A DNA stretch of 36,011 bases, taken from contig JBAVQS010000002.1 of NCBI GenBank assembly GCA_049694275.1, positions 1 to 36,011 on the forward strand, given 5' to 3'. Origin of the DNA: JBAVQS01 sp049694275. Its GTDB lineage: Bacteria; Chloroflexota; Anaerolineae; UBA4142; SHND01. Positions 22,556 through 31,403 of this stretch are shown here, piece by piece. The first letter of the stretch is position 1. Each line of letters opens with the position of its first letter. The position numbers and the translations under genes are program-made. The notes beneath the pieces are model-generated. The model was not told the origin of the DNA. It was given only the letters and a program-made list of their open reading frames with translations, and ran no database searches.

Positions 22556-24559
22556 ATGATTGATATTCCACGCGAAGTTTGCCGGGATGCCAGCGCGGCC
22601 ATGACCTATGAGTGGCTGGTGACCAATGGCGTCGGTAGTTATGCCTCGTCGGCGATTACCGGCGCGCGCACCCGCCGGTATCATGGTTTGTTGGTCGGCG
22701 CGCTAGAGCCCCCCTTGGGTCGTACCCTGTTGCTCGCCAAGCTCGACGAAGAGGTCGATGTCAACGGGCAGACCTACCGGCTGGGCGTCAACGAATACCA
22801 ACGCGGGGTCATCGAGCCGAGTGGGAACCTGTTTCTCCAGCGCGCCGAGGTCAACGGCGCATTCCCGGTGCTGTATTTTCAAGCGGCTAATTTCAAGCTG
22901 GCCAAAACTGTCTGGATGGAGTACGGATGGGACACCACCTATATTCGCTATACGCTCGATCCTGAATCGCCCGCGATCAACCTGACCCTTTTGCCTTTTT
23001 GCTCGTATCGCGATTTCCATGAGACGACCAAAGGGGATTCATTGTGGACTATGGGGATTGAGCCGGTTGCCCGCGGGATTCGCGTGACTGCCCGCCCGGG
23101 GGCGCGTCCCTTCCGCATCCTGGGCCTGCCGTCGGTTGCATTTACCCCGCTCGGCCTATGGTACTGGCACTTTCAATTACGCGCCGAGGACGAGCGCGGA
23201 TTGGATCACAGCGAAGACCTCTATTTGCCGGGACTGCTCCGGGCGCGTCTCGAGCCGGGGGAGAGCCTGACGGTCGTCGCGACGCTCGAAGGGGATGCCA
23301 ATCTCGACGTGGATGCCGAGGGCGCCTGGCAGCGCGCACTGGGCCGCCAACGAGATTTGGAGAGCCGCGCGCCGGACGATTTTGCCAGGCAGCTTTATAT
23401 CGCCGCCGATCAGTTTCTGGTCGGCCGGCCTGCCACGCAAATCCCTGCGCCAACCCCCGAGGACCCCGCTCACACCCGCCCGGCCTCGACGGTCCTCGCC
23501 GGCTATCACTGGTTCGGCGACTGGGGGCGCGACACGATGATCGCCCTCGAGGGGCTGACCCTGACGACAGGGCGCTATGAGGTCGCGCACGATATTCTGC
23601 TGACCTTTTCCCAGTTTGTCTCGCAGGGCATGCTCCCCAATCGTTTCCCCGATTCAGGACAGGCGCCCGAGTACAACACGGTCGATGCGACGCTGTGGTA
23701 TTTCCATGCCATCGACCGCTATGTAACGTGCAGTCACGACCGCGATCTGCTCCGCCAGCTCTATCCGATCCTGCAGGATATGATCAACTGGCATGTCAAG
23801 GGGACGCGCTATAACATTCACATGGACCTCGCGGATGGGCTGGTGTATGCGGGCGAGCCCGGCGTGCAATTGACCTGGATGGATGCCAAGGTCGAGGACA
23901 GGGTGGTGACCCCGCGGACCGGCAAGCCGGTCGAGATCAATGCCCTCTGGTACAATGCTCTGCGCCTCATGCAGCAGTGGAGCAAGGAGCTCGACCAGCC
24001 CGATCCCCTGTACGAGCGCCTTGCCAACCAGGTGGCCGGATCGTTCGACCGCTTTTGGTTTCGCGAGGGGGGCTATCTCTACGACGTGATCGATGGCCCG
24101 AACGGGAACGAGACGGCCATGCGACCCAATCAGATCTTTGCGATGAGCTTGCCCCACTCCGCCGTCCCACTGCCGCAAGCCCGTTCGGCCCTGGAGCTCA
24201 TCACGCGCGAATTGCTCACTCCGTATGGCCTGCGCTCGCTCACACCGCGCAACGTGAATTACCGCGGCAAGTTTACGGGTGGCCGGGCGGCCCGCGATAG
24301 CGCTTACCATAACGGGACGGTCTGGGCTTGGCTCATCGGGCCCTATATCGACGCGCACCGGCGGGTCTATCCGGACGACCCGGATCGTGGACGATTTCTA
24401 GCTGCCTTCCAGCCCCATCTCTCTGTGGCGGGTCTGGGAACGATCAGCGAGTGCTTTGAGGGGGATGCGCCCCATCGCCCGGTCGCTTGTATTGCCCAGG
24501 CCTGGAGCGTCGCCGAAGTCCTGCGCGCCTATTGCGCCATCTCGGGTGAGGGGCATTAA
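22556..24559 (+). CDS. glycogen debranching enzyme (amylo-alpha-1,6-glucosidase family)
   Basis: 667 residues. The N-terminal beta-sandwich domain has EWLVTNGVGSYASSAITGARTR.. with RYHGLLVGAL, the usual opening of bacterial/archaeal debranching enzymes (GDE_N). The C-terminal (alpha/alpha)6 barrel has DWGRDTMIALEGLTL, NRFPDSGQAPEYNTVDATLW, KPVEINALWYNAL and YHNGTVWAWLIGPY, as in GH133. These contain the acidic catalytic candidates (Asp in DWGRD, Glu in VEINALW). It should hydrolyse alpha-1,6 branches of glycogen or limit dextrins in the cytoplasm. The ATG at 22556 is chosen because similarity begins at MIDIPREVCRD; an upstream in-frame ATG at 22469 lies in repeat DNA before the promoter. Confidence 0.93.
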   Translation: MIDIPREVCRDASAAMTYEWLVTNGVGSYASSAITGARTRRYHGLLVGALEPPLGRTLLLAKLDEEVDVNGQTYRLGVNEYQRGVIEPSGNLFLQRAEVNGAFPVLYFQAANFKLAKTVWMEYGWDTTYIRYTLDPESPAINLTLLPFCSYRDFHETTKGDSLWTMGIEPVARGIRVTARPGARPFRILGLPSVAFTPLGLWYWHFQLRAEDERGLDHSEDLYLPGLLRARLEPGESLTVVATLEGDANLDVDAEGAWQRALGRQRDLESRAPDDFARQLYIAADQFLVGRPATQIPAPTPEDPAHTRPASTVLAGYHWFGDWGRDTMIALEGLTLTTGRYEVAHDILLTFSQFVSQGMLPNRFPDSGQAPEYNTVDATLWYFHAIDRYVTCSHDRDLLRQLYPILQDMINWHVKGTRYNIHMDLADGLVYAGEPGVQLTWMDAKVEDRVVTPRTGKPVEINALWYNALRLMQQWSKELDQPDPLYERLANQVAGSFDRFWFREGGYLYDVIDGPNGNETAMRPNQIFAMSLPHSAVPLPQARSALELITRELLTPYGLRSLTPRNVNYRGKFTGGRAARDSAYHNGTVWAWLIGPYIDAHRRVYPDDPDRGRFLAAFQPHLSVAGLGTISECFEGDAPHRPVACIAQAWSVAEVLRAYCAISGEGH

Positions 24560-24567
24560 GCGAGCCT

Positions 24568-25254
24568 ATGCCTTCCCTTGCCGATGTTGCGCGATTCTTT
24601 GCGACGTTGACCGGCGCCGATGTGGTGCTGGGTCTGCTCGTTACCGCCGCCATGCTAATCCTGGTCAGCGATTGGCGGCTCTCCTTGCTCGCCCTGGCCG
24701 TCCAGTACCTGTTGGTTACGGTCTTGCTGGCGACCATTGTCCAGCTTCAAGTCGCCATGGTGCGGCTCATTGCGGGCGGATTGGTCGCCGTGATGCTCTA
24801 TATCACCGCCCAGCGCGTCCGGCGCAATTGGACGCGGCGCGCCCGTGCGGCCGGTTGGAAGAATGCCGGGGAGATTGCTGCCCTCTTTGAGCGCGAGCCG
24901 TTCATCGTCAGTTGGCCCTTTCGCGCCATTGCGCTGGCGCTGGTCGCCGTGAGCACGCTGACCGTTGCGACCCAGTTCCCATTTCCGAATGCGCCCCTGC
25001 TGTTCTGGTTTCTCAGTCTGTGGCTCTGTGTGATCGGTCTGCTCCTGATTATCATTACGCGCGAGGCGCTTAAAATGGGGGCGGGCCTCCTGACGTTTAC
25101 GACCGGCTTTGGCATCCTCTATCTGGCGATTGATTCCAGTCTCTTGTTTTTTGGCCTGCTCCTTATCTCGGACCTGGTGATTGCCCTCGCCGTCTCGCAT
25201 CTCGCCAGCGTTCCGGTTCGGTCCGGTGCGCAGCGGCAGGGAGAAACTCGTTGA
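24568..25254 (+). CDS. multi-pass membrane protein, possibly NuoK/HyfE-like
   Basis: 228 residues with about six membrane helices: three in the first 80 residues (VVLGLLVTAAMLIL, LLALAVQYLLVTVLLA, LIAGGLVAVMLYI), a basic cytoplasmic stretch (RRNWTRRARAAGW), then three more (IALALVAVSTLTV, LFWFLSLWLCVIGLLLIII, LLFFGLLLISDLVIALAV). The arrangement recalls HyfE/NuoK-type subunits, but the match is by topology only. It starts 8 bases after the debranching enzyme. Its stop overlaps the start of the next gene, a NuoN-like protein, so the two products probably form one membrane complex. Confidence 0.72.
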   Translation: MPSLADVARFFATLTGADVVLGLLVTAAMLILVSDWRLSLLALAVQYLLVTVLLATIVQLQVAMVRLIAGGLVAVMLYITAQRVRRNWTRRARAAGWKNAGEIAALFEREPFIVSWPFRAIALALVAVSTLTVATQFPFPNAPLLFWFLSLWLCVIGLLLIIITREALKMGAGLLTFTTGFGILYLAIDSSLLFFGLLLISDLVIALAVSHLASVPVRSGAQRQGETR

Positions 25255-26912
25255 GTCTGATCACCCTGCTCGTCACCCTGGTCGTGGTCGCCTCCCTCGT
25301 CCACGCCACCCGGTTCTGGCCGCGTGTTGCCTCCGTCCTGATTCTCCTCGGCGGCGGGCTGCTGGTGTGGGGCGCATGGAATGCATCGCTCAATTCGCTG
25401 GACGTAGTTGGTCTCACGCTGGTGCTCGACCCCTTCTCACGCGATTTCCTGACGGTGGCTTTTGCCCTGACCATGATCCTGGCTCTTGCCTCGACCCTGG
25501 TCCGCGATCGGAGCGGGCTCGCATTTCTCTTCTGGACCTGGCCGGCCTGGGTGGTGGCGCTGAGCGTGAATGACCTCGTCGTCTCGGTATTCGCCTGGGC
25601 GCTCGGCATGGTCGCGGCGGTGCTGGCGATGAAGCCGCGCAAATACCAGCGCGCGAGCGGCGCCGCCTACTTTCTCGTGTTGGTGGTGGTCGCCGCCGCG
25701 AGCCTATTGCTGGCTAATCGCTTCATTGTCCTTTATCCGCTGACCCCCGAGCGCACAGTCCTGGTGCAGTTTGCCGTCCTCTTTCTGACGTGGGGGATGG
25801 GCCTTTATCTCTCTGTCTTTCCGTTCCATCTCTGGGTTGCCCCGATGTCGGATGATGCTCCGCTCCCGGTTCTGGCGGCGCTCCTGGGATTGGGACAGCC
25901 GATTGGCCTCTTGCTCTTGATGAGCCTGTTCAGCCAGTATCCCTGGATTTTGGACAGGTCGAACCTGCTCCAGCTCCTCTCTCTCGGCGGGGCGGCTGCC
26001 GTAATCACGGGGGGTGTGATGGCCGCCGTAGAGCGCCGGGCGGGACGCCTGCTTGGCTATGCTGGCATCTTTTCGCTGGGGTTTGCCCTGGTGAGCCTGA
26101 GCCATCTTACGCGCGAATCATTGGCCTACGGGGGACTTGAAATCTTGACGCGTGGTTTTGCGCTCGCTGCCATGGCCTGCGCCATTACGGTCGCCGAGGC
26201 AGTACACTCGCGCTGGGTGCAGCGGTTGGCCCTGGTGGTCTTTATCCTTTCGGCGCTGAGCCTGGTCGGATTGCGGCTGGGGGTGAGTTTTGCCAGCCGC
26301 TGGAATGTCATGGTGGAGTGGGCCGGCACGGACATGCGGCTCCTCGCCGTCGTCCTGGTGGCGCATACCGGGCTCGTCGTCGGCATTGTCCGTTTTGCGC
26401 GGCGCTGGCTCGAGTCTCAAGAAGCGGTGGCCGGACCCGCCCTCGCAGTCGCCGGGGTGGAATTGGCGGAACCGGCGGTTGGCATAACACAAGCAAAGGG
26501 CGTCGCTGCCGTCGTCGAGAGCCATTCTTCTGCGGGTGAATCCAATGCGCCGGTAGGGGATACCGCGCGTACCTCTGAGGCCTCATTAGAGTCGGGGAGC
26601 GAGAGCGCGCCACCCGAAAACCGCGAACCGGCTGGCGCGGCGATCTCTGAGGATTATGTGTTTGAGGAACATGTGCGCGAACTGGCGCGAACGCTGGTCG
26701 CACGTTATGGTTCCCGGCTCACCGGCCTTGTTCGCGCGCTTCCCCGGCAAACCCGCAGCACGCTGTTCCAGCTCTGGCAGAATTGGCGCGTCGGGGCAGG
26801 TATGGCCTTGTTAGTGGTGGTGGTTGCCCTATTGCTCCTGACCAGCCTCGAGCCGGGATTGTGGTTCAATCGCATCCTCGATTCCCTTGGCTCGCTCCCG
26901 TTCGCGCAATAG
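25251..26912 (+). CDS. proton-translocating antiporter-like (NuoM/NuoN family) membrane protein, degenerate key residues
   Basis: 553 residues. Many membrane helices up to about residue 385, an acidic Ala/Ser/Glu linker (about 390-480), then a last helix (AGMALLVVVVALLLLTS). FPFHLWVAPMSDDAPLPVLAALLG corresponds to the PFHxWxPDxxxxAP segment of NuoL/M/N and Mrp antiporters. Two residues central to proton transfer seem to be missing: the Glu of TM5 (here VFAWALGMVAA) and the Lys that follows the PFHxW segment in TM7 (here ALLGLGQPIG). It may therefore be a structural or altered subunit. The TTG start overlaps the previous stop (TTGA); GGGAG lies 8-9 bases before it. The gene ends just before a terminator shared with the opposite strand. 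Confidence 0.75.
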   Translation: MSLITLLVTLVVVASLVHATRFWPRVASVLILLGGGLLVWGAWNASLNSLDVVGLTLVLDPFSRDFLTVAFALTMILALASTLVRDRSGLAFLFWTWPAWVVALSVNDLVVSVFAWALGMVAAVLAMKPRKYQRASGAAYFLVLVVVAAASLLLANRFIVLYPLTPERTVLVQFAVLFLTWGMGLYLSVFPFHLWVAPMSDDAPLPVLAALLGLGQPIGLLLLMSLFSQYPWILDRSNLLQLLSLGGAAAVITGGVMAAVERRAGRLLGYAGIFSLGFALVSLSHLTRESLAYGGLEILTRGFALAAMACAITVAEAVHSRWVQRLALVVFILSALSLVGLRLGVSFASRWNVMVEWAGTDMRLLAVVLVAHTGLVVGIVRFARRWLESQEAVAGPALAVAGVELAEPAVGITQAKGVAAVVESHSSAGESNAPVGDTARTSEASLESGSESAPPENREPAGAAISEDYVFEEHVRELARTLVARYGSRLTGLVRALPRQTRSTLFQLWQNWRVGAGMALLVVVVALLLLTSLEPGLWFNRILDSLGSLPFAQ

Positions 26913-26928
26913 TTTCCCCACTCTCCCC

Positions 26929-26960
26929 AAAAAGAGCGAGCGGGACAACATGTCCCGCTC
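26929..26960 (-). terminator. intrinsic terminator after the aldolase gene
   Basis: A 10-bp stem GAGCGGGACA (26938-26947) with TGTCCCGCTC (26951-26960) and a 3-base loop. On the minus strand, a T5 run (26933-26929) follows four bases after the stem. On the plus strand there is no T-run, so it serves mainly the minus-strand operon. Confidence 0.75.
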
Positions 26961-26965
26961 TGGAT

Positions 26966-27856
26966 CTAGATTCCCGCTTCCCGAATGATGGCCCTGAGCG
27001 TCACCCGGTCGTTCTCGCCGAGTGGCAGCAGCGGCGGCCGTGGCGGTCCTCCGTAATAGCCAAGCTCGTCGAGTGCTGCCTTGAGCCCCGCCACACTCCA
27101 GCGTGAGGTGGCGGCCGCGTTGAGCCGGATCAGGCGGAGTTGCAACTGGCGGGCGGTGTCGTAATCGCCCCGGTGGAATGCATCAAAGATCTGGACGCAC
27201 TCGCGTGGCGCGACATTGCCCAGCGCCGGCACCGATCCCTTGGCGCCAATTGCCAGCGCGGGCAGAATATAACTCCCCGTCCCGACGAAAAAGGCAAAGC
27301 TCGCGGGCGTCGCCTGGATCACCTCACCCATCTTGGCCAGGTTTCCGGTGCTGTCCTTGATTCCGGCAATGTTTGGGTGTTGTGCAAGTTCAATGATCGT
27401 CGCCGCCTCCATGTCGACGCCGGTGTTGGCGGTGACATTGTAGAGGAGGACGGGGAGCGGCGAGGCGTCGGCGACGGCGCGATAGTGCCGGATGAGCGTG
27501 GGTCCATTCATTTGGCTGCGATAATAGTGCGGTGTGACGATCAATACCGCATCGGCCCCGAGCTCGCCGGCCCGCCGCGTCAATCCGATGGTCGCCGCCG
27601 TGGATTCGGCCCCGGCGCCTGCAATAAAGAGCCGGTCACGCGGGATCGCATCGCGCGCCGTTTCCCATACGGCGCATTTCTCCGCCTCGTTGAGCATCAC
27701 GTATTCGCCGTTCGAACCGAGCACGACGACGCCGTGCAGCCCGGCTGCAAACCAGCGCGCGAGATTAGCCCGCATCTTGTCGTGCAGAATATTTCCATCC
27801 GCATCAAACGCAGTGGGGATGGGGGGCATAATCCCTTCCAGTTTCAAATGGGTCAT
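26966..27856 (-). CDS. aldolase/lyase of the DapA superfamily
   Basis: 296 residues, a class I aldolase of the dihydrodipicolinate synthase/N-acetylneuraminate lyase family. The Schiff-base lysine is in AGIKDSTGN (Lys167) and the catalytic tyrosine in LLYNVTANTG (Tyr139). The carboxylate-binding loop reads GSNGE (47-51) where true DapA has GTTGE; GSNGE is common in 4-hydroxy-2-oxoglutarate aldolases and similar sugar-acid aldolases, so a role other than lysine synthesis is likely. The ATG at 27856 is supported by AAGGAG five bases upstream. It starts 16 bases after the smc stop and is probably co-transcribed with it. Confidence 0.9.
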   Translation of the reverse strand: MTHLKLEGIMPPIPTAFDADGNILHDKMRANLARWFAAGLHGVVVLGSNGEYVMLNEAEKCAVWETARDAIPRDRLFIAGAGAESTAATIGLTRRAGELGADAVLIVTPHYYRSQMNGPTLIRHYRAVADASPLPVLLYNVTANTGVDMEAATIIELAQHPNIAGIKDSTGNLAKMGEVIQATPASFAFFVGTGSYILPALAIGAKGSVPALGNVAPRECVQIFDAFHRGDYDTARQLQLRLIRLNAAATSRWSVAGLKAALDELGYYGGPPRPPLLPLGENDRVTLRAIIREAGI

Positions 27857-27872
27857 TGGACTCCTTTGCCCG

Positions 27873-30515
27873 TTATGTTTCTGCCGTCTGCGGCATGGCC
27901 TCGGCCAGGCGCATCGAGATGACCTGGGACACGCCGTCGTCCCCCATCGAAATGCCATACACCGTGTGGGCGCTCTCGATCGTGGCGCGGTTGTGCGTGA
28001 TGACGATGAACTGGGTATCGCCGCCCAGCTCCTTGAGAGCGTCGCGAAACCGTCCGACGTTCGCTTCGTCGAGCATCGCGTCCACCTCGTCCAGCACACA
28101 GAACGGCGTGGGGCTGGCTTTTAATATGGAAAAGAGCAGGGCGCAGGCTGTGAGCGAGCGCTCGCCGCCGGACAGGATCGCCAGGTGCGCTGCCCGTTTG
28201 CCGGGGGGGCGCGCGATAATCTCGATACCCGTGTGGACCAGGTCGTTCGGATCGGTGAGCTCCAGGCGCGCCGTGCCTCCGCCAAAGAGCATCGTGAAAT
28301 AGCGCCGGAATTCGACGTTAATGGCGTCGAATGTCTGTTTAAACTTGTCCTGCATCATCTCGTCCAATTCGGCAATCGCCTTGTGCAGCCGTTCGATTGC
28401 CTGGACGAGGTCCGCGGCCTGTTCGGTCAAAAAGGCATGGCGCTGTCTGAGCTCTTGATACTCGGTGGGGGCATTTGGATTGACATTCCCGATATACTTC
28501 ATCTGGTTCTTGAGCCGGCGGATCTCTTTGTCAAATCCATCCGGCAGGGCCAGCACTTCCGGCAGCGCGATCAGTTCCTGCTCCGTCTCTTGCGCCGTCT
28601 CCTCTTCTTCGCCGGATGTGGGGACCGTCCGGCGGAAGGCCAACCGCAGGCGTAATTGTTGGGGCGCGCCCGTGTCCAGTTCCACCGGTCCCAGGTCGTC
28701 CTCAATCTCCGATTCGAGGCGTCGGATGTCAGCGCGGGCGCGCTCAGCATCCAGCACGGCGCGGTTGTGGCCTTCTTCGATGGCGGTCAGTTGTCCACGC
28801 GCCGTCGTTTCCTGTTCTTCTAGCTCGTTTTGCAAACGCTCGCTGGCGTTGAGCGAAGATTCCTCAGGAGACCCCTGTGGCCCCAGCGCTTCCAGTTCGC
28901 GCGCCATCTGCGCAACCTGCTCGTGTACCTGGTTATGCTGGGCGGCGAGCGTCTCGAATTGCTTGGTCAAGCCCTGCTGGCGCGCCCGCCGCGATTCGAT
29001 TTGCGCTGCTGCCTGCTTGTGTGCCTCGCGTGCCTGGTCGATGGCCAGTTGCGCCGCCTGAATATCCCGCTCGACCAGGGCCAGCGCGGTCTTGGCGTCA
29101 TTCCATTCCCCGCGTGCGCGTTCGAGCAACTGTTCCCGCTCGCGCCGGGTCAACTCGTGATTTGCCAGCGCCTCGGCCCGCGCCGCCAGCCGCGCCATGG
29201 CCGGCAACGCCTGCTCGTAGAGCGGCAAGAGCTGTTGCATCTCGACCAGGCGACGGGCGAGATCCCGCGCGTCGCCCATGCCGAAACTCTTGGGCGCAGC
29301 CGCGCGGGCCGCTTCCATCTCGGCGATGCGCGCTTCGGCTAACCGCTTGCGCGCAATGGTTCGGGCCCGTTGGTGCTCCAGTTCCGTTTTGCGCGTCTGG
29401 GCCGCCGTGACCTGGCCGGTGTAGGATTCGACGGTGGCGCGCACGCGCTCGATCTCGCCCTCGGCGTCCTCGCGCTGCTGCTCGGCAAAGCGCATGCGCT
29501 CTTCGAGGACCGCCAGATCACGCTCGCGTGCGGCGTATTCGCCCTCTCGCCGCGCTAAAGCCCGCCGCTGTTCCGCCAGCTTGGCGCGTAGGATTTGGGC
29601 CTGTTGGCGAGCCTGTCCCAGCCGCTGGGCCAATTCCTGCATCCGCGCGCGCTGGGCATTCAGCCTGTCCCGCGCCTGTTTCTCGGCCTCGGCTGAACGG
29701 CCGTAATGTTCCTGGGCCTGCGCCCATTGATAGGCGTACCACTGCCTGAGTTTCTCGTTGAGCGCGGCGGCGACCCCCTCATACTTGAGTGCGCGGTCGG
29801 CCTGGCGGGCAAGGGATGGGAGGCGTGGGGCGATCTCGTTGATAATGTCGTTCGCACGCAAGAGGTTCTGCTGGGTCTCTTCGAGCTTTTCAAGCGCGCT
29901 CTGCTTTTTCGTCTGGTAGAGGCCGATGCCCGCCGCTTCCTCAAACAGTGCGCGCCGTTCCTCCGCCCGCAAGGAGAGGGCCTGATCGATTAATCCCTGG
30001 CCGACAACCGCATAGGTGTTGCGAGCCAGGCCCCACCGCTGGAGCAGCTCCTGCACATCGCGCAGGCGCACTCGCTGGCGGTTGATCAAATATTCGTTCT
30101 CCCCGCTGCGATAGGCCCGGCGCAGAATGGTGACCTCGCTTGGTCGCGCCTTTAATATCTCTTCGACGATATTGGCGCGCGGTCGGGTTTCGGCGCCGTC
30201 TGCTTCGCCTGGCGCTGTTTCGGCGACAGCCGCTTGCACCTCTGCCAGCGCCTGCGGATTCTCCAGGGTGATTGCCACCTCGGCCATGCCCATGCGCGGC
30301 CGCGTGGCGCTCCCGCTAAAGATCAGGTCTTCGGTCTTTTTGGTGCGGAGGGAAGAATAGGATTGCTCGCCGAGGGCCCATCGGATGCCATCCGCGACAT
30401 TGGACTTGCCTGAGCCATTCGGACCGACGACAGCGGTAATGCCTTCACTGAATTGAAAGGTGGCGCGATTGGCAAAAGTTTTAAAGCCGTGGACGTCGAG
30501 TTGTTTCAGGCGCAT
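27873..30515 (-). CDS. smc: SMC-family chromosome segregation ATPase, short and apparently hinge-less
   Basis: 880 residues against about 1,180 for normal bacterial SMC. N-terminal head: GPNGSGKSN (Walker A, 31-39), then VVGQGLIDQAL and FEEAAGIGLYQTKK typical of SMC. C-terminal head: NVNPNAPTEYQEL, KFKQTFDAINVEFRRYFTMLFGGG, LSGGERSLTA (781-790) and FCVLDEVDAMLDEANV (Walker B). Coiled-coil arms run at about 200-400 and 445-600. Between them is only a short Ala/Pro/Gly-containing break (about 403-440; AAAPKSFGMGDARD), with no globular hinge of about 150 residues and no CxxC zinc hook. The frame is unbroken. It has its own promoter 7 bases before the ATG. Confidence 0.9.
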   Translation of the reverse strand: MRLKQLDVHGFKTFANRATFQFSEGITAVVGPNGSGKSNVADGIRWALGEQSYSSLRTKKTEDLIFSGSATRPRMGMAEVAITLENPQALAEVQAAVAETAPGEADGAETRPRANIVEEILKARPSEVTILRRAYRSGENEYLINRQRVRLRDVQELLQRWGLARNTYAVVGQGLIDQALSLRAEERRALFEEAAGIGLYQTKKQSALEKLEETQQNLLRANDIINEIAPRLPSLARQADRALKYEGVAAALNEKLRQWYAYQWAQAQEHYGRSAEAEKQARDRLNAQRARMQELAQRLGQARQQAQILRAKLAEQRRALARREGEYAARERDLAVLEERMRFAEQQREDAEGEIERVRATVESYTGQVTAAQTRKTELEHQRARTIARKRLAEARIAEMEAARAAAPKSFGMGDARDLARRLVEMQQLLPLYEQALPAMARLAARAEALANHELTRREREQLLERARGEWNDAKTALALVERDIQAAQLAIDQAREAHKQAAAQIESRRARQQGLTKQFETLAAQHNQVHEQVAQMARELEALGPQGSPEESSLNASERLQNELEEQETTARGQLTAIEEGHNRAVLDAERARADIRRLESEIEDDLGPVELDTGAPQQLRLRLAFRRTVPTSGEEEETAQETEQELIALPEVLALPDGFDKEIRRLKNQMKYIGNVNPNAPTEYQELRQRHAFLTEQAADLVQAIERLHKAIAELDEMMQDKFKQTFDAINVEFRRYFTMLFGGGTARLELTDPNDLVHTGIEIIARPPGKRAAHLAILSGGERSLTACALLFSILKASPTPFCVLDEVDAMLDEANVGRFRDALKELGGDTQFIVITHNRATIESAHTVYGISMGDDGVSQVISMRLAEAMPQTAET

Positions 30516-30522
30516 AGCGGAG

Positions 30523-30551
30523 AGTATACACGATAACGACTAGGCAATCAA
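30523..30551 (-). promoter_or_regulatory. smc promoter (leaderless)
   Basis: On the minus strand TTGATT (30551-30546), 17 bases, TATACT (30528-30523), then 7 bases and the smc ATG (30515). The -35 lies inside the 3' end of the upstream gene. Confidence 0.65.
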
Positions 30552-31403
30552 ATGATTTTGCAGGACATCGTCAACACCCGGCAGGGCTGTTTTCAAAACC
30601 TGGCGCGCTTGCGAGATATCGAGGGTGCAGTCACGTGGGCGGATCAGCCCGCTCTCTTCCGATTTCATCGGGATTAGCCGGGTGACATCGCCATTGAGCT
30701 TTTGCATGAGCTTGCAGCCGAATGCGTAGCGGCTCAACGCCTGTGACCCCGCGACGTGAAGAATGCCGGTGTAAGTGGATTCGGACAGTTCAAGGAGCGC
30801 CTCACACAGAGTATCGACCCAGATGGGACAGCGCATCTCGTCCGTAAACAATTGCGGCATCTTGCCGTTCAGCACGGCTTGTGTCCGCGGATCAAGCGGC
30901 TTGAACCCATAAATCAGTGAGGTGCGTACGATGGCGGTGTTGACACCGCTTGCCAAAACTGCCAACTCTCCTTCGTACTTGGACTGGCCGTAGGGGATGA
31001 CAGGGTGTGGCCGGTCCGCTTCACGATAGTTGCCACGTTCGCCGTCAAAGATCACATCGGTCGAGAGATGGACCAACCGCGCGCCGGATTGGCTGGCCCC
31101 TTGCGCAATGTAACTGGCGCCCAGCACATTAACCTGGCGCAGTTGTTCCAATGGGCCGGTCATCTGGGCTGCGGTGTGAATAATCACCTGAGGCCTGACG
31201 TGCAGGAGCAGCCGCTCGACGGAGGCAGGGTCGCGCAGGTCGAGATAGTGCAAAGTGGCTAGACGGATTGCTTGCTCCTGGGTAAAAAAGGTCGCGTGCA
31301 CTTCCCATTGCGGACGCGCCAGGTGGAGACGCCGGATCATGGCGGTTCCCAGGTAGCCTGTGCCTCCGGTGATGAGAACGCGAAATGGACTTGGGCTACT
31401 CAT
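30540..31403 (-). CDS. RmlD-like NAD(P)-dependent sugar-nucleotide reductase (extended SDR)
   Basis: 287 residues. The Rossmann motif GGTGYLG (13-19), HLSTDVIFDG with the catalytic Ser/Thr region, and YGQSKYEGE (YxxxK) mark an extended short-chain dehydrogenase. The overall pattern (IIHTAAQM, VNVLGASYIAQGA, GILHVAGSQALSRYAFG, RPRDCTLDISQAR) is that of the dTDP-4-dehydrorhamnose reductase family. The usual role is the last step of dTDP-rhamnose synthesis; no other rml genes are near, so the substrate is uncertain. Its ATG overlaps the end of rnc by 8 bases, so the two are translationally coupled. Confidence 0.87.
   Translation of the reverse strand: MSSPSPFRVLITGGTGYLGTAMIRRLHLARPQWEVHATFFTQEQAIRLATLHYLDLRDPASVERLLLHVRPQVIIHTAAQMTGPLEQLRQVNVLGASYIAQGASQSGARLVHLSTDVIFDGERGNYREADRPHPVIPYGQSKYEGELAVLASGVNTAIVRTSLIYGFKPLDPRTQAVLNGKMPQLFTDEMRCPIWVDTLCEALLELSESTYTGILHVAGSQALSRYAFGCKLMQKLNGDVTRLIPMKSEESGLIRPRDCTLDISQARQVLKTALPGVDDVLQNHLIA

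Noticed and set aside
26966..27856. Naming the aldolase dapA
   Set aside because: The loop is GSNGE rather than GTTGE and no lysine-pathway genes are near, so only the superfamily is given.
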